This document shows positions 26,561-35,445 of a DNA stretch of 56,157 bases, one piece after another. Position 1 is the stretch's first letter. Every line of letters begins with the position of its first letter. The stretch is taken from assembly GCA_009691725.1 (NCBI GenBank), contig SIAP01000011.1, forward strand, positions 1 to 56,157, in the 5' to 3' direction. The translations under genes were made by a program, and so were the position numbers. The notes beneath the pieces were generated by a model that saw only the letters and a program-made list of their open reading frames with translations, searched no databases and was not told where the DNA came from. This DNA comes from Phycisphaerales bacterium (GTDB lineage: Bacteria; Planctomycetota; Phycisphaerae; Phycisphaerales; SM1A02).

Positions 26561-27717
26561 CGCGCGCGAGCCGCCTCGCTCGGACGCTTTGCATCGCGAC
26601 ATCGCTAGGTCTTTCATGCGGAGTGGTTGCAGCGTGCAAGGGACCATCGAGTTCTGGCGTTGAAGCCCGCAAGGAGGCAAAGGCCAGATTCGATCGGGTG
26701 GGTGCCGGTGTTGCGATGGATCAAGCAGCGCAATCGCTTGAATCTGGGCAGTTCAGCGACGCGCTCAAGCACATCGACAAGGTCGTGGCAGTCCTTCCAG
26801 ACGATCCGCGAGCGCGCCTCCTCCGTGGTCGAATCGTTCTGGAGATGGGCAGGCTTGAATCAGCAGCGGCCGACTTCCAGAGTGCGTCAGCGCTCAATCC
26901 GAGTTGTGACGAGTGCCTCTACTACCTAGGTGTGGTCTTCCAACGATGGGGTCGCGATGAAGAGGCGCTCGCCCACTACGCCGCAGCACTCGCCATCGAG
27001 CCGACCAATTCGCACTATCTCTTGAGCGAAGCAGAATCGTTTCTCGCACTGGGACGCGTCGAAGAGGCAAAGGTGTTGTTGGATGATGCTGCCTGTCACT
27101 TTGAATTCAGTTCGGCGCTTGCTCACCTCCGTGCGGAGATTGCCGCCGCAGAGGGTGACGACGCACAGGCGATGCACTTCATGGAACTCGCAGTGACACT
27201 CGCAGCAGATCCATCGCTCTATCAGGAAGATGTTGCAGTCTTTGCATTCAAGGCGCGAGAGTGGGACCGCTGTCTCAACGCACTGGCCACCTTGCCGCCA
27301 TCGGTCGCGAGTCGCAATGACTTGCTTCGCATGCGTGCGCGGTGCCTGGTCCTCTCGGGACGGGCGAAGGAAGCGCGCGATCTGTTGGTGCAATACGAGA
27401 TTGACAGCGCTTTGAGGCAGGAGGGCATCACAGTCGAACAGGATCTCACACTGGGCTACTGCGCCTGGATTGCCGGAGATGTGCTCCGCGCAGAAACCTG
27501 CGCGGCTCGGATGATCGCACGCAATCCAACAATGTGCGATGGATACCTCTTGAAAGGGCTCACTTTGGAGCATGCTGGGGATCTCCAAGGGGCGACGGTG
27601 GCACTCGCAAAGGCTTGCGAATTGGACCCGAGTCGAAAGCTCGCCCGCGACTTACTTATGCGCGCGCAGGCCGCCAAGATAGCAATTGATGGCATCGCGC
27701 TGACAACAAGCCGGTAG
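26557..27717 (+). CDS. TPR lipoprotein, possible secretin pilotin/assembly factor
   Basis: A 386-residue lipoprotein: signal peptide with lipobox VVAA|C at residue 27, then five or more tetratricopeptide repeats from about residue 50 onward (for example SGQFSDALKHIDKVVAVLPD, MGRLESAAADFQSASALNPS, WGRDEEALAHYAAALAIEP). Its start overlaps the secretin stop (ATGA). In T4P systems a TPR lipoprotein (PilF/PilW) helps the secretin assemble; the translational coupling here supports a similar role, though this protein is longer than PilF and the function is inferred. Confidence 0.85.
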   Translation: MTRASRLARTLCIATSLGLSCGVVAACKGPSSSGVEARKEAKARFDRVGAGVAMDQAAQSLESGQFSDALKHIDKVVAVLPDDPRARLLRGRIVLEMGRLESAAADFQSASALNPSCDECLYYLGVVFQRWGRDEEALAHYAAALAIEPTNSHYLLSEAESFLALGRVEEAKVLLDDAACHFEFSSALAHLRAEIAAAEGDDAQAMHFMELAVTLAADPSLYQEDVAVFAFKAREWDRCLNALATLPPSVASRNDLLRMRARCLVLSGRAKEARDLLVQYEIDSALRQEGITVEQDLTLGYCAWIAGDVLRAETCAARMIARNPTMCDGYLLKGLTLEHAGDLQGATVALAKACELDPSRKLARDLLMRAQAAKIAIDGIALTTSR

Positions 27718-27739
27718 GGTCCTCAATGAGGCAGCGATG

Positions 27740-27856
27740 GACGCAGGCGGGGACGCAGGCGGGGACGCAGGCGGGGACGCAGGCGGGGACGCAGGCGGGG
27801 ACGCAGGCGGGGACGCAGGCGGGGACGCAGGCGGGGACGCAGGCGGGGACGCAGGG
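27740..27856. repeat. 12-bp minisatellite (unit GACGCAGGCGGG)
   Basis: Nine perfect head-to-tail copies of GACGCAGGCGGG (27740-27847) followed by a partial tenth (GACGCAGGG). It lies 22 bp after the TPR lipoprotein stop and 76 bp before the next gene. A forward frame through it reads repeated Asp-Ala-Gly-Gly and a reverse frame repeated Cys-Val-Pro-Ala; neither is a convincing gene. The perfect copies imply recent slippage or amplification. Confidence 0.97.
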
Positions 27857-27932
27857 CCGGGACTCGCAATTCGCTGGAGTTATTTTGCATTGATAGGGGG
27901 CTGGGTTATCTTGATGATCAAGGAGTCCCCCA

Positions 27933-28979
27933 ATGTTCACCAAGATTTCTATCGTGGCAGCGTTCGCATTTGTTCCATCCGCATTGAGCCAAATCGTCGT
28001 GGATGGAGTGAATCTGCAGGAGTACGCAACTCCCATCAGCGTGCAGAACGCGACGACTGGGTTTGGCGACTCGACACTGGGAGCCGTCGACGCCGCCAAC
28101 GGTTCCGAACTCGACAACTGCTTTGCGACGATCGACGGTGGCGTGCTCTACCTCTTCTTCGGCGGCAATCTGGAAAGCAACTTCAATAAGTTTGAACTCT
28201 TCATCGACAGCGGGGTCGGCGGACAGAATGCGTTGCGCGGCGACAATGCGAATGTGGACTTCAATGGTCTCAACCGCCTTGGCGAGAGTGCCGTCGGCGT
28301 CGGCGACGGCCTTCAGTTTGACGCCTGCTTTTCTGCGAATTTTTATCTCACGACAACATGCGGAGGCACCCCAACTGCCCTGTACGCAAACATTGCGCAG
28401 GTGCTGACTGAAGGCGGCGGAATCGGGGCGTACATCGGCAGCGGCGCGCCCGGAACGGTCGCGATCGACAATGCGAAGTACGGGGTCAAGGTCGCTCTAA
28501 ACAACTCGAATGTCCTTGGGGTCGGCGCGAACGGCGGCAGCACAGAGGGCGCGAGCATTGTCGGAACAGGAATCGAAGTCGCTATTCCACTCTCGCTCAT
28601 GGGATATGACGCTGCGACGCAGCAGAACATCAAGGTCTGTGCGATGATCAACGGTGGCGGTCACGATTGGCTATCGAATCAGTTCATTGGTGGACTCGGT
28701 GCGGGGAGCGCAAACCTTGCCGAACCGCGTCTGGTCAGCCTCGCGACGGTCGCCGAGAACCAATACGCGGTGATCGTGGTGGATGCAGCAGAGCCCGACT
28801 GTCCTGTCGTTCCGCCAGCCTGCCCAGCCGACCTCAATGGTGACGGCTTCGTTGATGCCTCAGATCTTGCAGCGGTCCTCGGCGGATGGGGCACGGAATC
28901 TGGCGACACCAACGGGGATCTCACCACGGATGCTGCGGATCTCGCGGCTGTGTTGAGCGCATGGGGTACATGCGTGTGA
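27933..28979 (+). CDS. Secreted protein with C-terminal dockerin-like repeats
   Basis: A 348-residue exported protein: signal peptide residues 1-19 (cleavage after SALSQ-like region), then a beta-rich domain of unknown family (about 20-285) with many Gly/Asn turns and YLFFGGNLESN. Its C-terminus has two dockerin-type Ca loops, DLNGDGFVDASDL and DTNGDLTTDAADL, each followed by a helix ending in WG, and flanked by Cys (CPAD and WGTC). A Shine-Dalgarno AAGGAG (27920-27925) fixes the start. It is the nearest gene downstream of the secretin/TPR operon, separated by the minisatellite, so is a candidate secretion cargo (inference). Confidence 0.8.
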   Translation: MFTKISIVAAFAFVPSALSQIVVDGVNLQEYATPISVQNATTGFGDSTLGAVDAANGSELDNCFATIDGGVLYLFFGGNLESNFNKFELFIDSGVGGQNALRGDNANVDFNGLNRLGESAVGVGDGLQFDACFSANFYLTTTCGGTPTALYANIAQVLTEGGGIGAYIGSGAPGTVAIDNAKYGVKVALNNSNVLGVGANGGSTEGASIVGTGIEVAIPLSLMGYDAATQQNIKVCAMINGGGHDWLSNQFIGGLGAGSANLAEPRLVSLATVAENQYAVIVVDAAEPDCPVVPPACPADLNGDGFVDASDLAAVLGGWGTESGDTNGDLTTDAADLAAVLSAWGTCV

Positions 28980-29057
28980 TCCGCGCCTGACCGCATCATT
29001 CGATCAGTACGATTGCTCCAATCGAGTTAGACTTTCGCCATCGGCGCATCGGATGCG

Positions 29058-29079
29058 TCGTGTTGGCATCGTGTTGGCA
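29058..29079. repeat. 11-bp perfect tandem duplication upstream of the SYLF gene
   Basis: TCGTGTTGGCA occurs twice without interruption (29058-29068, 29069-29079), 28 bp before the start at 29107. It could be a two-site regulator box or chance duplication. Confidence 0.6.
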
Positions 29080-29106
29080 CCATGTTCCGTCTTTAGGAGG
29101 ATTCTC

Positions 29107-29766
29107 ATGTCTCGAACAGTCATCTCTACCTTCGTCCTCGTGCTCGCAATGTCACACATGGTCGTTGGCATCGGTTGCACGTCGCAAAGTGCCATCTTGG
29201 ATCACATCACTGAGGGGGGCGACGCATTTCAAAGCGTGCAAACTTCCGGCGCTCCAATTCCTGCCGAGGAATTGAAGTCAGCCGTCGGCATTGCAATGCT
29301 GAAGTGTTTTCAGGCAGGTGTTGTCTTTGGCATGATGGGTGGCAATGGAGTTGTGGTCAAGAAACTCCCAGCGGGATGGTCGCCACCTGCAGCGGTGGGA
29401 TTGGTGAAGGGTGACTTTGGGGCGTTGATTGGCGCGCAATCGCTCGACATCGTGATGGTCTTCTCGGACGCAGTCGCGTTCGATGACTTCGTCGCCAATG
29501 GGAGTTACTTCTACGCAGGCGCGCAAGGCACGGCGGCGACAGCCACAGGAGAGACAACTGCCGCAGGCGCACCAGTAAAAACATTCGTGCGGGCCGTCGG
29601 GCTCTACGGCGGAGCGTCCATCGGCGGAATGGGGATTGATTTCAAGGAGAAAACGAATGCAGATGCGTACGGGGCGGATGCGACCTTCGTTGACATCCTC
29701 AACGGAAAGTTCCCCCAGCCTCCCGGTGGAATGGAACTCGCCAAGAAACTGAACAGCGGGACCTGA
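29107..29766 (+). CDS. SYLF (Ysc84) domain lipoprotein
   Basis: About 219 residues. Signal peptide with a lipobox-like VGIG|C at residue 25. From about residue 45 the SYLF lipid-binding fold is visible: ELKSAVGIAMLKCFQAGVVF, GVVVKKLPAGWSPPAAVGL, GDFGALIGAQSLDIVMVFSD, and a later AVGLYGGASIGGMGIDFKEK. SYLF proteins bind membranes; the bacterial role is unknown. AGGAGG (29095-29100) 6 nt from ATG 29107 makes this start clear over 29053. Confidence 0.85.
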   Translation: MSRTVISTFVLVLAMSHMVVGIGCTSQSAILDHITEGGDAFQSVQTSGAPIPAEELKSAVGIAMLKCFQAGVVFGMMGGNGVVVKKLPAGWSPPAAVGLVKGDFGALIGAQSLDIVMVFSDAVAFDDFVANGSYFYAGAQGTAATATGETTAAGAPVKTFVRAVGLYGGASIGGMGIDFKEKTNADAYGADATFVDILNGKFPQPPGGMELAKKLNSGT

Positions 29767-29835
29767 AGACTTCGACTTCGATCAATTGCTCTCAAAAAGA
29801 GGCATTTCTCTTCGGTGGGAGTATTCTTCCTCGAC

Positions 29836-31884
29836 ATGAATCGGATGTGTCGATCCAACCTTGGGACTCTGTGTGCCGCCCTCATGTTGGTGGTGGCTTC
29901 AGCATCATTCGCTCAGGTGTCAACGCGACCGGGCATCGGTGCTATCCCATTTACATCAGCCACCGGAAATGGCACGACCTTTCGCACGTTCGCGCCATTC
30001 GCTGACAGCGTTGCGGTCGCGGGGACTTTCAACTTCTGGAGCACGACGAGCCGACCGCTCTTCAGCGAGGGAAATGGATATTGGTCCTTCGATGTTCCTC
30101 TCGCGCAAGCCGGCGCGCAGTACAAGTTTCATGTCCGGCGCGGAACGCAAGCGCTCTGGAGGAATGATCCCCGCGCGCGCGATCTGGTGAGTTCCGTTGG
30201 CAATTCGGTTGTCTACGACCCAAACACATTCGTCTGGCAAACGCAGAACTTTTCGATTCCATCGTGGGACAAGTTAGTGATGTACGAGATGCATGTTGGA
30301 ACGTTCGGAACATCGACGAGTGGTGCGACGCCATCGACGCTCGACCAGTGCGTTGCGAAGTTGGATCACCTCGTTGAACTTGGAGTGAATGTCATCGCGC
30401 TGATGCCCACCTGCGAGTTCCCAACGGATCGTTCATGGGGATACAACGCCTCGTACCTCTTTTCGGTCGAGAGCGCGTACGGGAACCCAAATGACTTGAA
30501 GGAGTTTGTTGATGCGGCGCACTCGCGGGGGATCGCCGTCACCACCGATGTCGTCTTCAACCACATCGGTCCCAGCGACATGGACATGTGGCAATTTGAC
30601 GGATGGTCACAAAACAACCTCGGTGGCATCTTCTTCTACAACGATTACCGTGCCTACACCCCATGGGGCGATACGCGACCGGACTTTGGTCGGGGGGAAG
30701 TGCGCACCTTTCTCCGCGACAACGCGCTGATGTGGCTGAACGAGTTTCGCATGGACGGTCTGCGGATTGACGGAACCAAGTACATCCGCCGTGTGGGGCA
30801 AGATGGTCCAGATATTCCCGATGGATGGTCGCTCCTGCAGTGGATCAACAATGACATTGATGCGATCTCGCCGCAGAAACTCATCGTCGCCGAGGACATG
30901 GATGTCAACCACTTCATGACCAAGACAACTGGGGCGGGCGGTGCGGGGTTCGACAGCCAATGGGATTCCAGTTTTTATCCGCCCATTCGAACTGCTGCAA
31001 TCACGCCCAATGACGCCGATCGGAACATGTTCTCGGTGCGGGATGCGATCGCGTTTTCTTACAACGGTTCCATGCAGCAGCGCGTGATTTATTCAGAGAG
31101 CCATGACGAAGTTGCCAACGGCAAACAGCGTGTCCCAGAGGAAATCTCGCCAGGCAACGCTGGCTCGTGGTATGCGCGCAAACGGTCGACACTCGCCGCT
31201 GCTATCGTGATGAGTTCGCCCGGGATTCCATTGCTGTTCCAAGGGCAAGAGTTCCTCGAAGACGAGTGGTTCCGAGATGATGTCCCGCTCGATTGGTCGC
31301 GCAAGATCACCTACGCAGGCATTTTCAAGCTCTATCAGGATCTCATCGCGCTGCGCACGAACGCCACCGGCGTTTCGCGCGGGCTTTCTGGATTCAGCAC
31401 GAATGTCTTTCATGTGAATAACACGGACAAGGTCATCGCCTTTCACCGCTGGCAGAATGGCGGCGAACTCGACGACACGATCATCATTGCGAATTTCTCC
31501 GCTACCCCCAAGTTGAATTACAGGATCGGTGTTCCCAGGGCGGGATTGTGGAAGTGCAGATTCAATAGTGACTGGACGGGGTATTCTTCGGACTACGCGA
31601 ACACGCTTTGCGTGGCGACCTCGACCGATTCAGCACCGTGGGACGGCCTCGCCCAGAGTGCGTTGGTCTCGGTCGGTGCGTACTCGGTGATCATGTTTTC
31701 ACAGGGGGATCCGCCGCCGACCTATTCCCCGCAAGATCTGAATCACGATGGCGTGGTCAACGCCGCAGACCTCACGGTGCTTCTTTCGGCATGGGGAACC
31801 GCTGGGAGTGCCGCGGACATTGACGGAGACGGAATCGTCGCAGGAAGCGATTTGGCGAGCATGCTCAGCGCTTGGACTGGCTGA
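29836..31884 (+). CDS. Secreted GH13 enzyme (branching-enzyme/trehalohydrolase-like) with dockerin tail
   Basis: Exported alpha-glucan-acting enzyme of about 682 residues from ATG 29836. Signal peptide to about residue 25, then a CBM48-like beta domain (about 35-110, [20 protein letters not shown]). The GH13 barrel (about 135-560) has the catalytic triad in place: nucleophile D312 (GLRIDGTKY), acid/base E353 (IVAEDMD) and D424 (SHDEV). The barrel resembles GlgB/TreZ-type members ([22 protein letters not shown]). The C-terminal domain ends with two dockerin-like Ca loops ([26 protein letters not shown]) without the flanking Cys seen elsewhere. The product specificity cannot be settled by reading. 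Convergent overlap of 20 bp with the ABC ATPase gene. Confidence 0.88.
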   Translation: MNRMCRSNLGTLCAALMLVVASASFAQVSTRPGIGAIPFTSATGNGTTFRTFAPFADSVAVAGTFNFWSTTSRPLFSEGNGYWSFDVPLAQAGAQYKFHVRRGTQALWRNDPRARDLVSSVGNSVVYDPNTFVWQTQNFSIPSWDKLVMYEMHVGTFGTSTSGATPSTLDQCVAKLDHLVELGVNVIALMPTCEFPTDRSWGYNASYLFSVESAYGNPNDLKEFVDAAHSRGIAVTTDVVFNHIGPSDMDMWQFDGWSQNNLGGIFFYNDYRAYTPWGDTRPDFGRGEVRTFLRDNALMWLNEFRMDGLRIDGTKYIRRVGQDGPDIPDGWSLLQWINNDIDAISPQKLIVAEDMDVNHFMTKTTGAGGAGFDSQWDSSFYPPIRTAAITPNDADRNMFSVRDAIAFSYNGSMQQRVIYSESHDEVANGKQRVPEEISPGNAGSWYARKRSTLAAAIVMSSPGIPLLFQGQEFLEDEWFRDDVPLDWSRKITYAGIFKLYQDLIALRTNATGVSRGLSGFSTNVFHVNNTDKVIAFHRWQNGGELDDTIIIANFSATPKLNYRIGVPRAGLWKCRFNSDWTGYSSDYANTLCVATSTDSAPWDGLAQSALVSVGAYSVIMFSQGDPPPTYSPQDLNHDGVVNAADLTVLLSAWGTAGSAADIDGDGIVAGSDLASMLSAWTG

Positions 31885-33082
31885 TCGCGTTGCCATCACT
31901 CGTGAAGAGATGCGCCGCGCTGGCATCCAATTGAAGTCCACACGAGTCACCCTCTCGAATCGAAGTCAATTGATCCATCCCACAGCGCGCTGTCACGAGC
32001 CGCTCACTCGGCAGGCGGACAACAACATCCGCCAATGAGCCAATGCGCTCAATGGCGACAACTTGCCCCGACAGATGGTGTTCGCTGCGACCCTCAACGA
32101 CTGAGCCGCCGGCAACCAGTTTCAATCGATCTGGGCGAATTCCCAGCTTGACAGGAAGAGTGACGGCGAGCGTGTACGCGGGGCTCGCGAGCGGTCCGAT
32201 GGCATCCGCATCCCATCGCGCAGGGGAGAGGGGCAGTGCAAAGTGGGAGCAGCGAAAACTCAGCGCCCCTCGACCATCTCGAATGAGTTCGCCATCGATC
32301 ATGTTCATCGGAGGCGTTCCAATGAAACTCGCGACGAATCGATTGATGGGTCGGTCGTAAATCTCTGCGGGCGATCCGATCTGCTGCACGACACCACTGC
32401 GCATCACCACGATCCGATCCGCAAGGCTCATCGCCTCCTCCTGGTCGTGCGTGACGTAGACCATGGTTGCATTCAAGGTGCGATGCAAGATTCGAAGTTC
32501 AGTGCGCATCTGACCACGCAAACTCGCGTCGAGATTTGAAAGTGGTTCGTCGAAGAGAAAGACTGCGGGATTGCGCACGAGAGCGCGTCCCACGGCGACG
32601 CGCTGTCGCTGTCCACCCGAGAGTTCGCGCGGTTGGCGTTCGAGCAGCGTTTCAATTCCCAGTGTGACCGCTGCGGACTCCACGCGATCACGCAAGGACG
32701 CCGCCTCCCCGCGCCGCTGCGCTCGGTATGTACCGTTCCACAGGCTCTTCCAGCGACTCTTGTATGCACGCCTCTGCTGGAGACCGAATGCGAGGTTTTG
32801 GCGAACAGTCAAATGCGGGTAGAGCGCGTAGTTCTGAAAGACCATCGCAATGTCACGGTCCTTGGGAGGAACATCGTTCACCGCTCGATCACCGATCGAA
32901 ATCGTTCCACCAGAAAGTTCTTCCAGTCCTGCGATCATGCGCAGCGTTGTGCTCTTGCCGCACCCAGATGGTCCAACGAGCACGACGAATTCACCATCCG
33001 CAATCGCGAGATCCACCGACTCCACCGCCCGCACCGTTCCTCCATACGACTTCGACACTGCGCGCAGTTGAACTGTTGCCAT
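31865..33082 (-). CDS. ABC sugar importer ATPase (MalK/UgpC/MsmK type)
   Basis: The 405-residue cytoplasmic energising subunit for CUT1 importers. Walker [11 protein letters not shown]-loop ([11 protein letters not shown]), signature [15 protein letters not shown], Walker [14 protein letters not shown] and H-loop ([10 protein letters not shown]) are all present; residues beyond about 260 form the TOBE/OB regulatory domain of MalK relatives. A 20-residue basic/aromatic insertion ([18 protein letters not shown] and flanks) interrupts the helical segment after the Q-loop compared with usual MalK. It is separated from the permease genes by the gene at 33132 on the other strand, so it is not in one operon with them. 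Confidence 0.93.
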   Translation of the reverse strand: MATVQLRAVSKSYGGTVRAVESVDLAIADGEFVVLVGPSGCGKSTTLRMIAGLEELSGGTISIGDRAVNDVPPKDRDIAMVFQNYALYPHLTVRQNLAFGLQQRRAYKSRWKSLWNGTYRAQRRGEAASLRDRVESAAVTLGIETLLERQPRELSGGQRQRVAVGRALVRNPAVFLFDEPLSNLDASLRGQMRTELRILHRTLNATMVYVTHDQEEAMSLADRIVVMRSGVVQQIGSPAEIYDRPINRFVASFIGTPPMNMIDGELIRDGRGALSFRCSHFALPLSPARWDADAIGPLASPAYTLAVTLPVKLGIRPDRLKLVAGGSVVEGRSEHHLSGQVVAIERIGSLADVVVRLPSERLVTARCGMDQLTSIREGDSCGLQLDASAAHLFTSDGNAISQSKR

Positions 33083-33131
33083 TCACGGGAGAGGCTACCG
33101 ATCACAGTCAAACAGGTACAACAGGAGCATC

Positions 33132-34523
33132 ATGTTCATAACACATCTGCTCATCACGGTCCTTTCGATCATCGGGCAATCTCCAGCTCAGCCAGCAGCA
33201 CCAGCCCTCGTCCCTGTGCGCGGACCAGCGACTGCCGCGAGCCAGGAGACTGCGCCGGATGCTGGCCCCGTGGATGCAGTTCCACCCTCGTCGAAGTGTG
33301 CCAAGGATCGTCGGCTTGCGCGCACATTGCGCTACGCGGTTCTGCCTCTCAATGGTGCTGTTGGCGATTCGTCCGTCATCGACACCCTCAAGGAGTTTCT
33401 TCGGCGGAACTCCGCGAACACTCAGGTCAATGCGCTCGTCCTGCAATTCAATCTCACTGGCGGCGATCATGATGCGACCATCGCCTTGGCAGATCAAATT
33501 GTCGAGGTGCGCAAGCGTATGCCCGTGATTGGGGTTTTTGGTTCATGCGTTGGCGCGGGGGCGATTCTGCCGATGGTCTGCGACTATCTCATCGTTTTGA
33601 ATCCCAGTACCGAGGGAATGATCTTGGAATGGTCGCCGGGCTGTGATGTTGCAGACAATGACATCTCCACTGAAGTTGGCAAGTGCTTCGATGTGATCGT
33701 TTCGCGATCCCCAGACCGTGCGTACATGCGCGCTGTCGCCAAAGCGTTGCTCGATCCAACGGTGGATCTCTTCCTGTGGCGGGGAAGCGATGGGTGTGCA
33801 GAAGCGGCGCAATCGGCGCCTGCTGGAACGACCGCGGTGCAACTCTCCAGCGGCAAGGATGCGTTGGCAGGAATGACGGGCGCGCAACTCGTTGCGTCGG
33901 GGCTTGCGCTGGGATGTTCTGGAACACTCGATGGCGTTGGCGTGGTGCTCGGAGTCGAAAAGTGGATCGCGCAACCGCAGGTGGTGGAGAAGATCCTCGC
34001 GCAAGTTCAGGAGCAGCACGCGAAGGAATACGCGCAGCACACGCTGGCACTCAAAACGGGTTTCACCGCAGTCAATCAGGCGCGTGCCTTGGTGGGTGGC
34101 CTCATCGAAGCCGAAGCGAATGCGCGTGCCGCCGATCCAAGGAAGCAGTCCTATCGCAGAACGTACTCGCGGAACTGGAGTTCGACCACGCAGAATACGA
34201 CACAGGGGAGCAGTTGGCAGTTCACTCGTGTCACTTCCAACGCGTGGCAAACGAATTGCCGGTTCGCCATCACCGCGTGGGAGGGCGCGCTGCAGATGTA
34301 TGAACAGGCGAGCGCCGCGACCACGCAGGCGAGAGCCATTGCGGCAACGCTCGACAGGAGCGCGCTGATGAAGAGCGACCCAGAGTTCAACGCAGAGGTG
34401 GTGGTACTGCAGAGTGAAGTCGATGCACTGATGGCGCAAGCTCCGGCGTTGACCGTCAAGGGTGACAACGCAAAACAGTCGCTGCTCTGGTTGCGCAACA
34501 ACCGCATGAATCCAGCGATGTGA
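33132..34523 (+). CDS. Secreted S49/NfeD-like (ClpP-class) fold protein, catalytic Ser apparently missing
   Basis: A 463-residue exported protein: signal peptide residues 1-18, Ala/Pro-rich linker, then an alpha/beta core (about 75-180) typical of membrane-associated ClpP-class proteases: VLPLNGAVGDSSVIDTLKEF, NALVLQFNLTGGDHDATIAL, MPVIGVFGSCVGAGAILPMV. By hand alignment to NfeD-type ASAGA, the catalytic Ser falls on Gly141, so activity is doubtful. A helical, partly coiled C-terminal region (about 290-463) follows, with a Ser/Thr-rich patch. AGGAG (33123-33127) precedes ATG 33132. Lies inside the sugar-import locus; link unknown. Confidence 0.6.
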   Translation: MFITHLLITVLSIIGQSPAQPAAPALVPVRGPATAASQETAPDAGPVDAVPPSSKCAKDRRLARTLRYAVLPLNGAVGDSSVIDTLKEFLRRNSANTQVNALVLQFNLTGGDHDATIALADQIVEVRKRMPVIGVFGSCVGAGAILPMVCDYLIVLNPSTEGMILEWSPGCDVADNDISTEVGKCFDVIVSRSPDRAYMRAVAKALLDPTVDLFLWRGSDGCAEAAQSAPAGTTAVQLSSGKDALAGMTGAQLVASGLALGCSGTLDGVGVVLGVEKWIAQPQVVEKILAQVQEQHAKEYAQHTLALKTGFTAVNQARALVGGLIEAEANARAADPRKQSYRRTYSRNWSSTTQNTTQGSSWQFTRVTSNAWQTNCRFAITAWEGALQMYEQASAATTQARAIAATLDRSALMKSDPEFNAEVVVLQSEVDALMAQAPALTVKGDNAKQSLLWLRNNRMNPAM

Positions 34524-34527
34524 ATTC

Positions 34528-34580
34528 GCCTCGTGCGCGCCGGCTTGCGTCGTGTCCGCGCCACGCAGGCGTGTCGAGGC
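34528..34580. terminator. Inverted-repeat region between convergent genes
   Basis: GCCTCG (34528-34533) and CGAGGC (34575-34580) flank an inner pair TGCGT/ACGCA, giving a branched stem between the convergent 33132 and 34582 genes. No clear T-run; possible bidirectional terminator. Confidence 0.35.
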
Positions 34581-34581
34581 T

Positions 34582-35445
34582 TCATCCCTTCACGGCGCCG
34601 CGGGCGAGTCCTTCAATGAAGTGTCGCTGTGCCGCAACGAACAACAGAATGCACGGCACCATCGTCACAAGGCTCGCAGCCATCAGCAGATGGACATCTT
34701 CGAGTCCTCCATACTGATTCCGAAAGGAGTTGAGCGCCACCGCGAGCGTCGCCTGCTCATCGCTGTGGAGATAGACGAGTGGTCCCATGAAGTCGTTCCA
34801 GACATAGATGAATGTAAAAACCGCGCAGATTGCCGTGACGGGCTTGCACAGCGGCAGAACGATTCGCCACCAGATGCCGAGCAGCGTGTACCCATCGACT
34901 CGAGCTGCCTCGATAAGGCTCTCGGGAATCTGCGCGATGAACTGGCGGTACATGAAAATGAAGAATGCATTACCGAAAAATGCGGGGACGATCAACGGCA
35001 ACAGTGAGTCGATCCATCCAAGATTTCTGAAGAGGATGAAGAGCGGAATGAGCGTCACCTGACTGGGCAGCATCATCGTGCCGAGCATGGTGATGAAGAG
35101 TGCGCGACTTCCACGAAAGCGAATGCGCGCGAATGCAAATCCCACCACACTGCTCGAGAGCACCGTGCCGATGACCACAAGCGTGGTCGTCACGATGGAG
35201 TTCGCAAGCGCATTGAGGAATCCATGCCACGGCACGGATCCCATCTCACGGAGCGCGTCTGGGTAGTTCACCCACTGCGGCGAATGCGGCCACAGTGCGA
35301 TCTCGCCCGCTCCGCTCACTGCGGCTCCCGCACGTTCTGGCGTTTCTAAACTCACCACCAACATCCACCAGAGCGGGAGCAACATGATCGTTGCACCACC
35401 AAGCAAGAGCGCGTACTGCATCGTTCGCCAGAGTGTGCGACTCAT
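34582..35445 (-). CDS. ABC sugar importer permease, MalG type
   Basis: A 287-residue inner-membrane subunit of a CUT1 sugar importer with six hydrophobic helices. The conserved EAA loop that docks the ATPase reads EAARVDGYTLLGIWWRIVLP (about residues 180-199). N-terminal TM about 11-30; MLPSQVTLIPLFILF and AFFGNAFFIFMYRQF are typical MalG stretches. Its start overlaps the stop of the fused substrate-binding/permease gene by ATGA, so both are made from one transcript; the ATPase is encoded separately at 31865-33082. Confidence 0.93.
   Translation of the reverse strand: MSRTLWRTMQYALLLGGATIMLLPLWWMLVVSLETPERAGAAVSGAGEIALWPHSPQWVNYPDALREMGSVPWHGFLNALANSIVTTTLVVIGTVLSSSVVGFAFARIRFRGSRALFITMLGTMMLPSQVTLIPLFILFRNLGWIDSLLPLIVPAFFGNAFFIFMYRQFIAQIPESLIEAARVDGYTLLGIWWRIVLPLCKPVTAICAVFTFIYVWNDFMGPLVYLHSDEQATLAVALNSFRNQYGGLEDVHLLMAASLVTMVPCILLFVAAQRHFIEGLARGAVKG

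Noticed and set aside
27737-28189. Forward reading frame of Asp-Ala-Gly-Gly repeats
   Set aside because: It is created by the minisatellite, and after the repeat it overlaps the well-supported 27933 gene in another frame.
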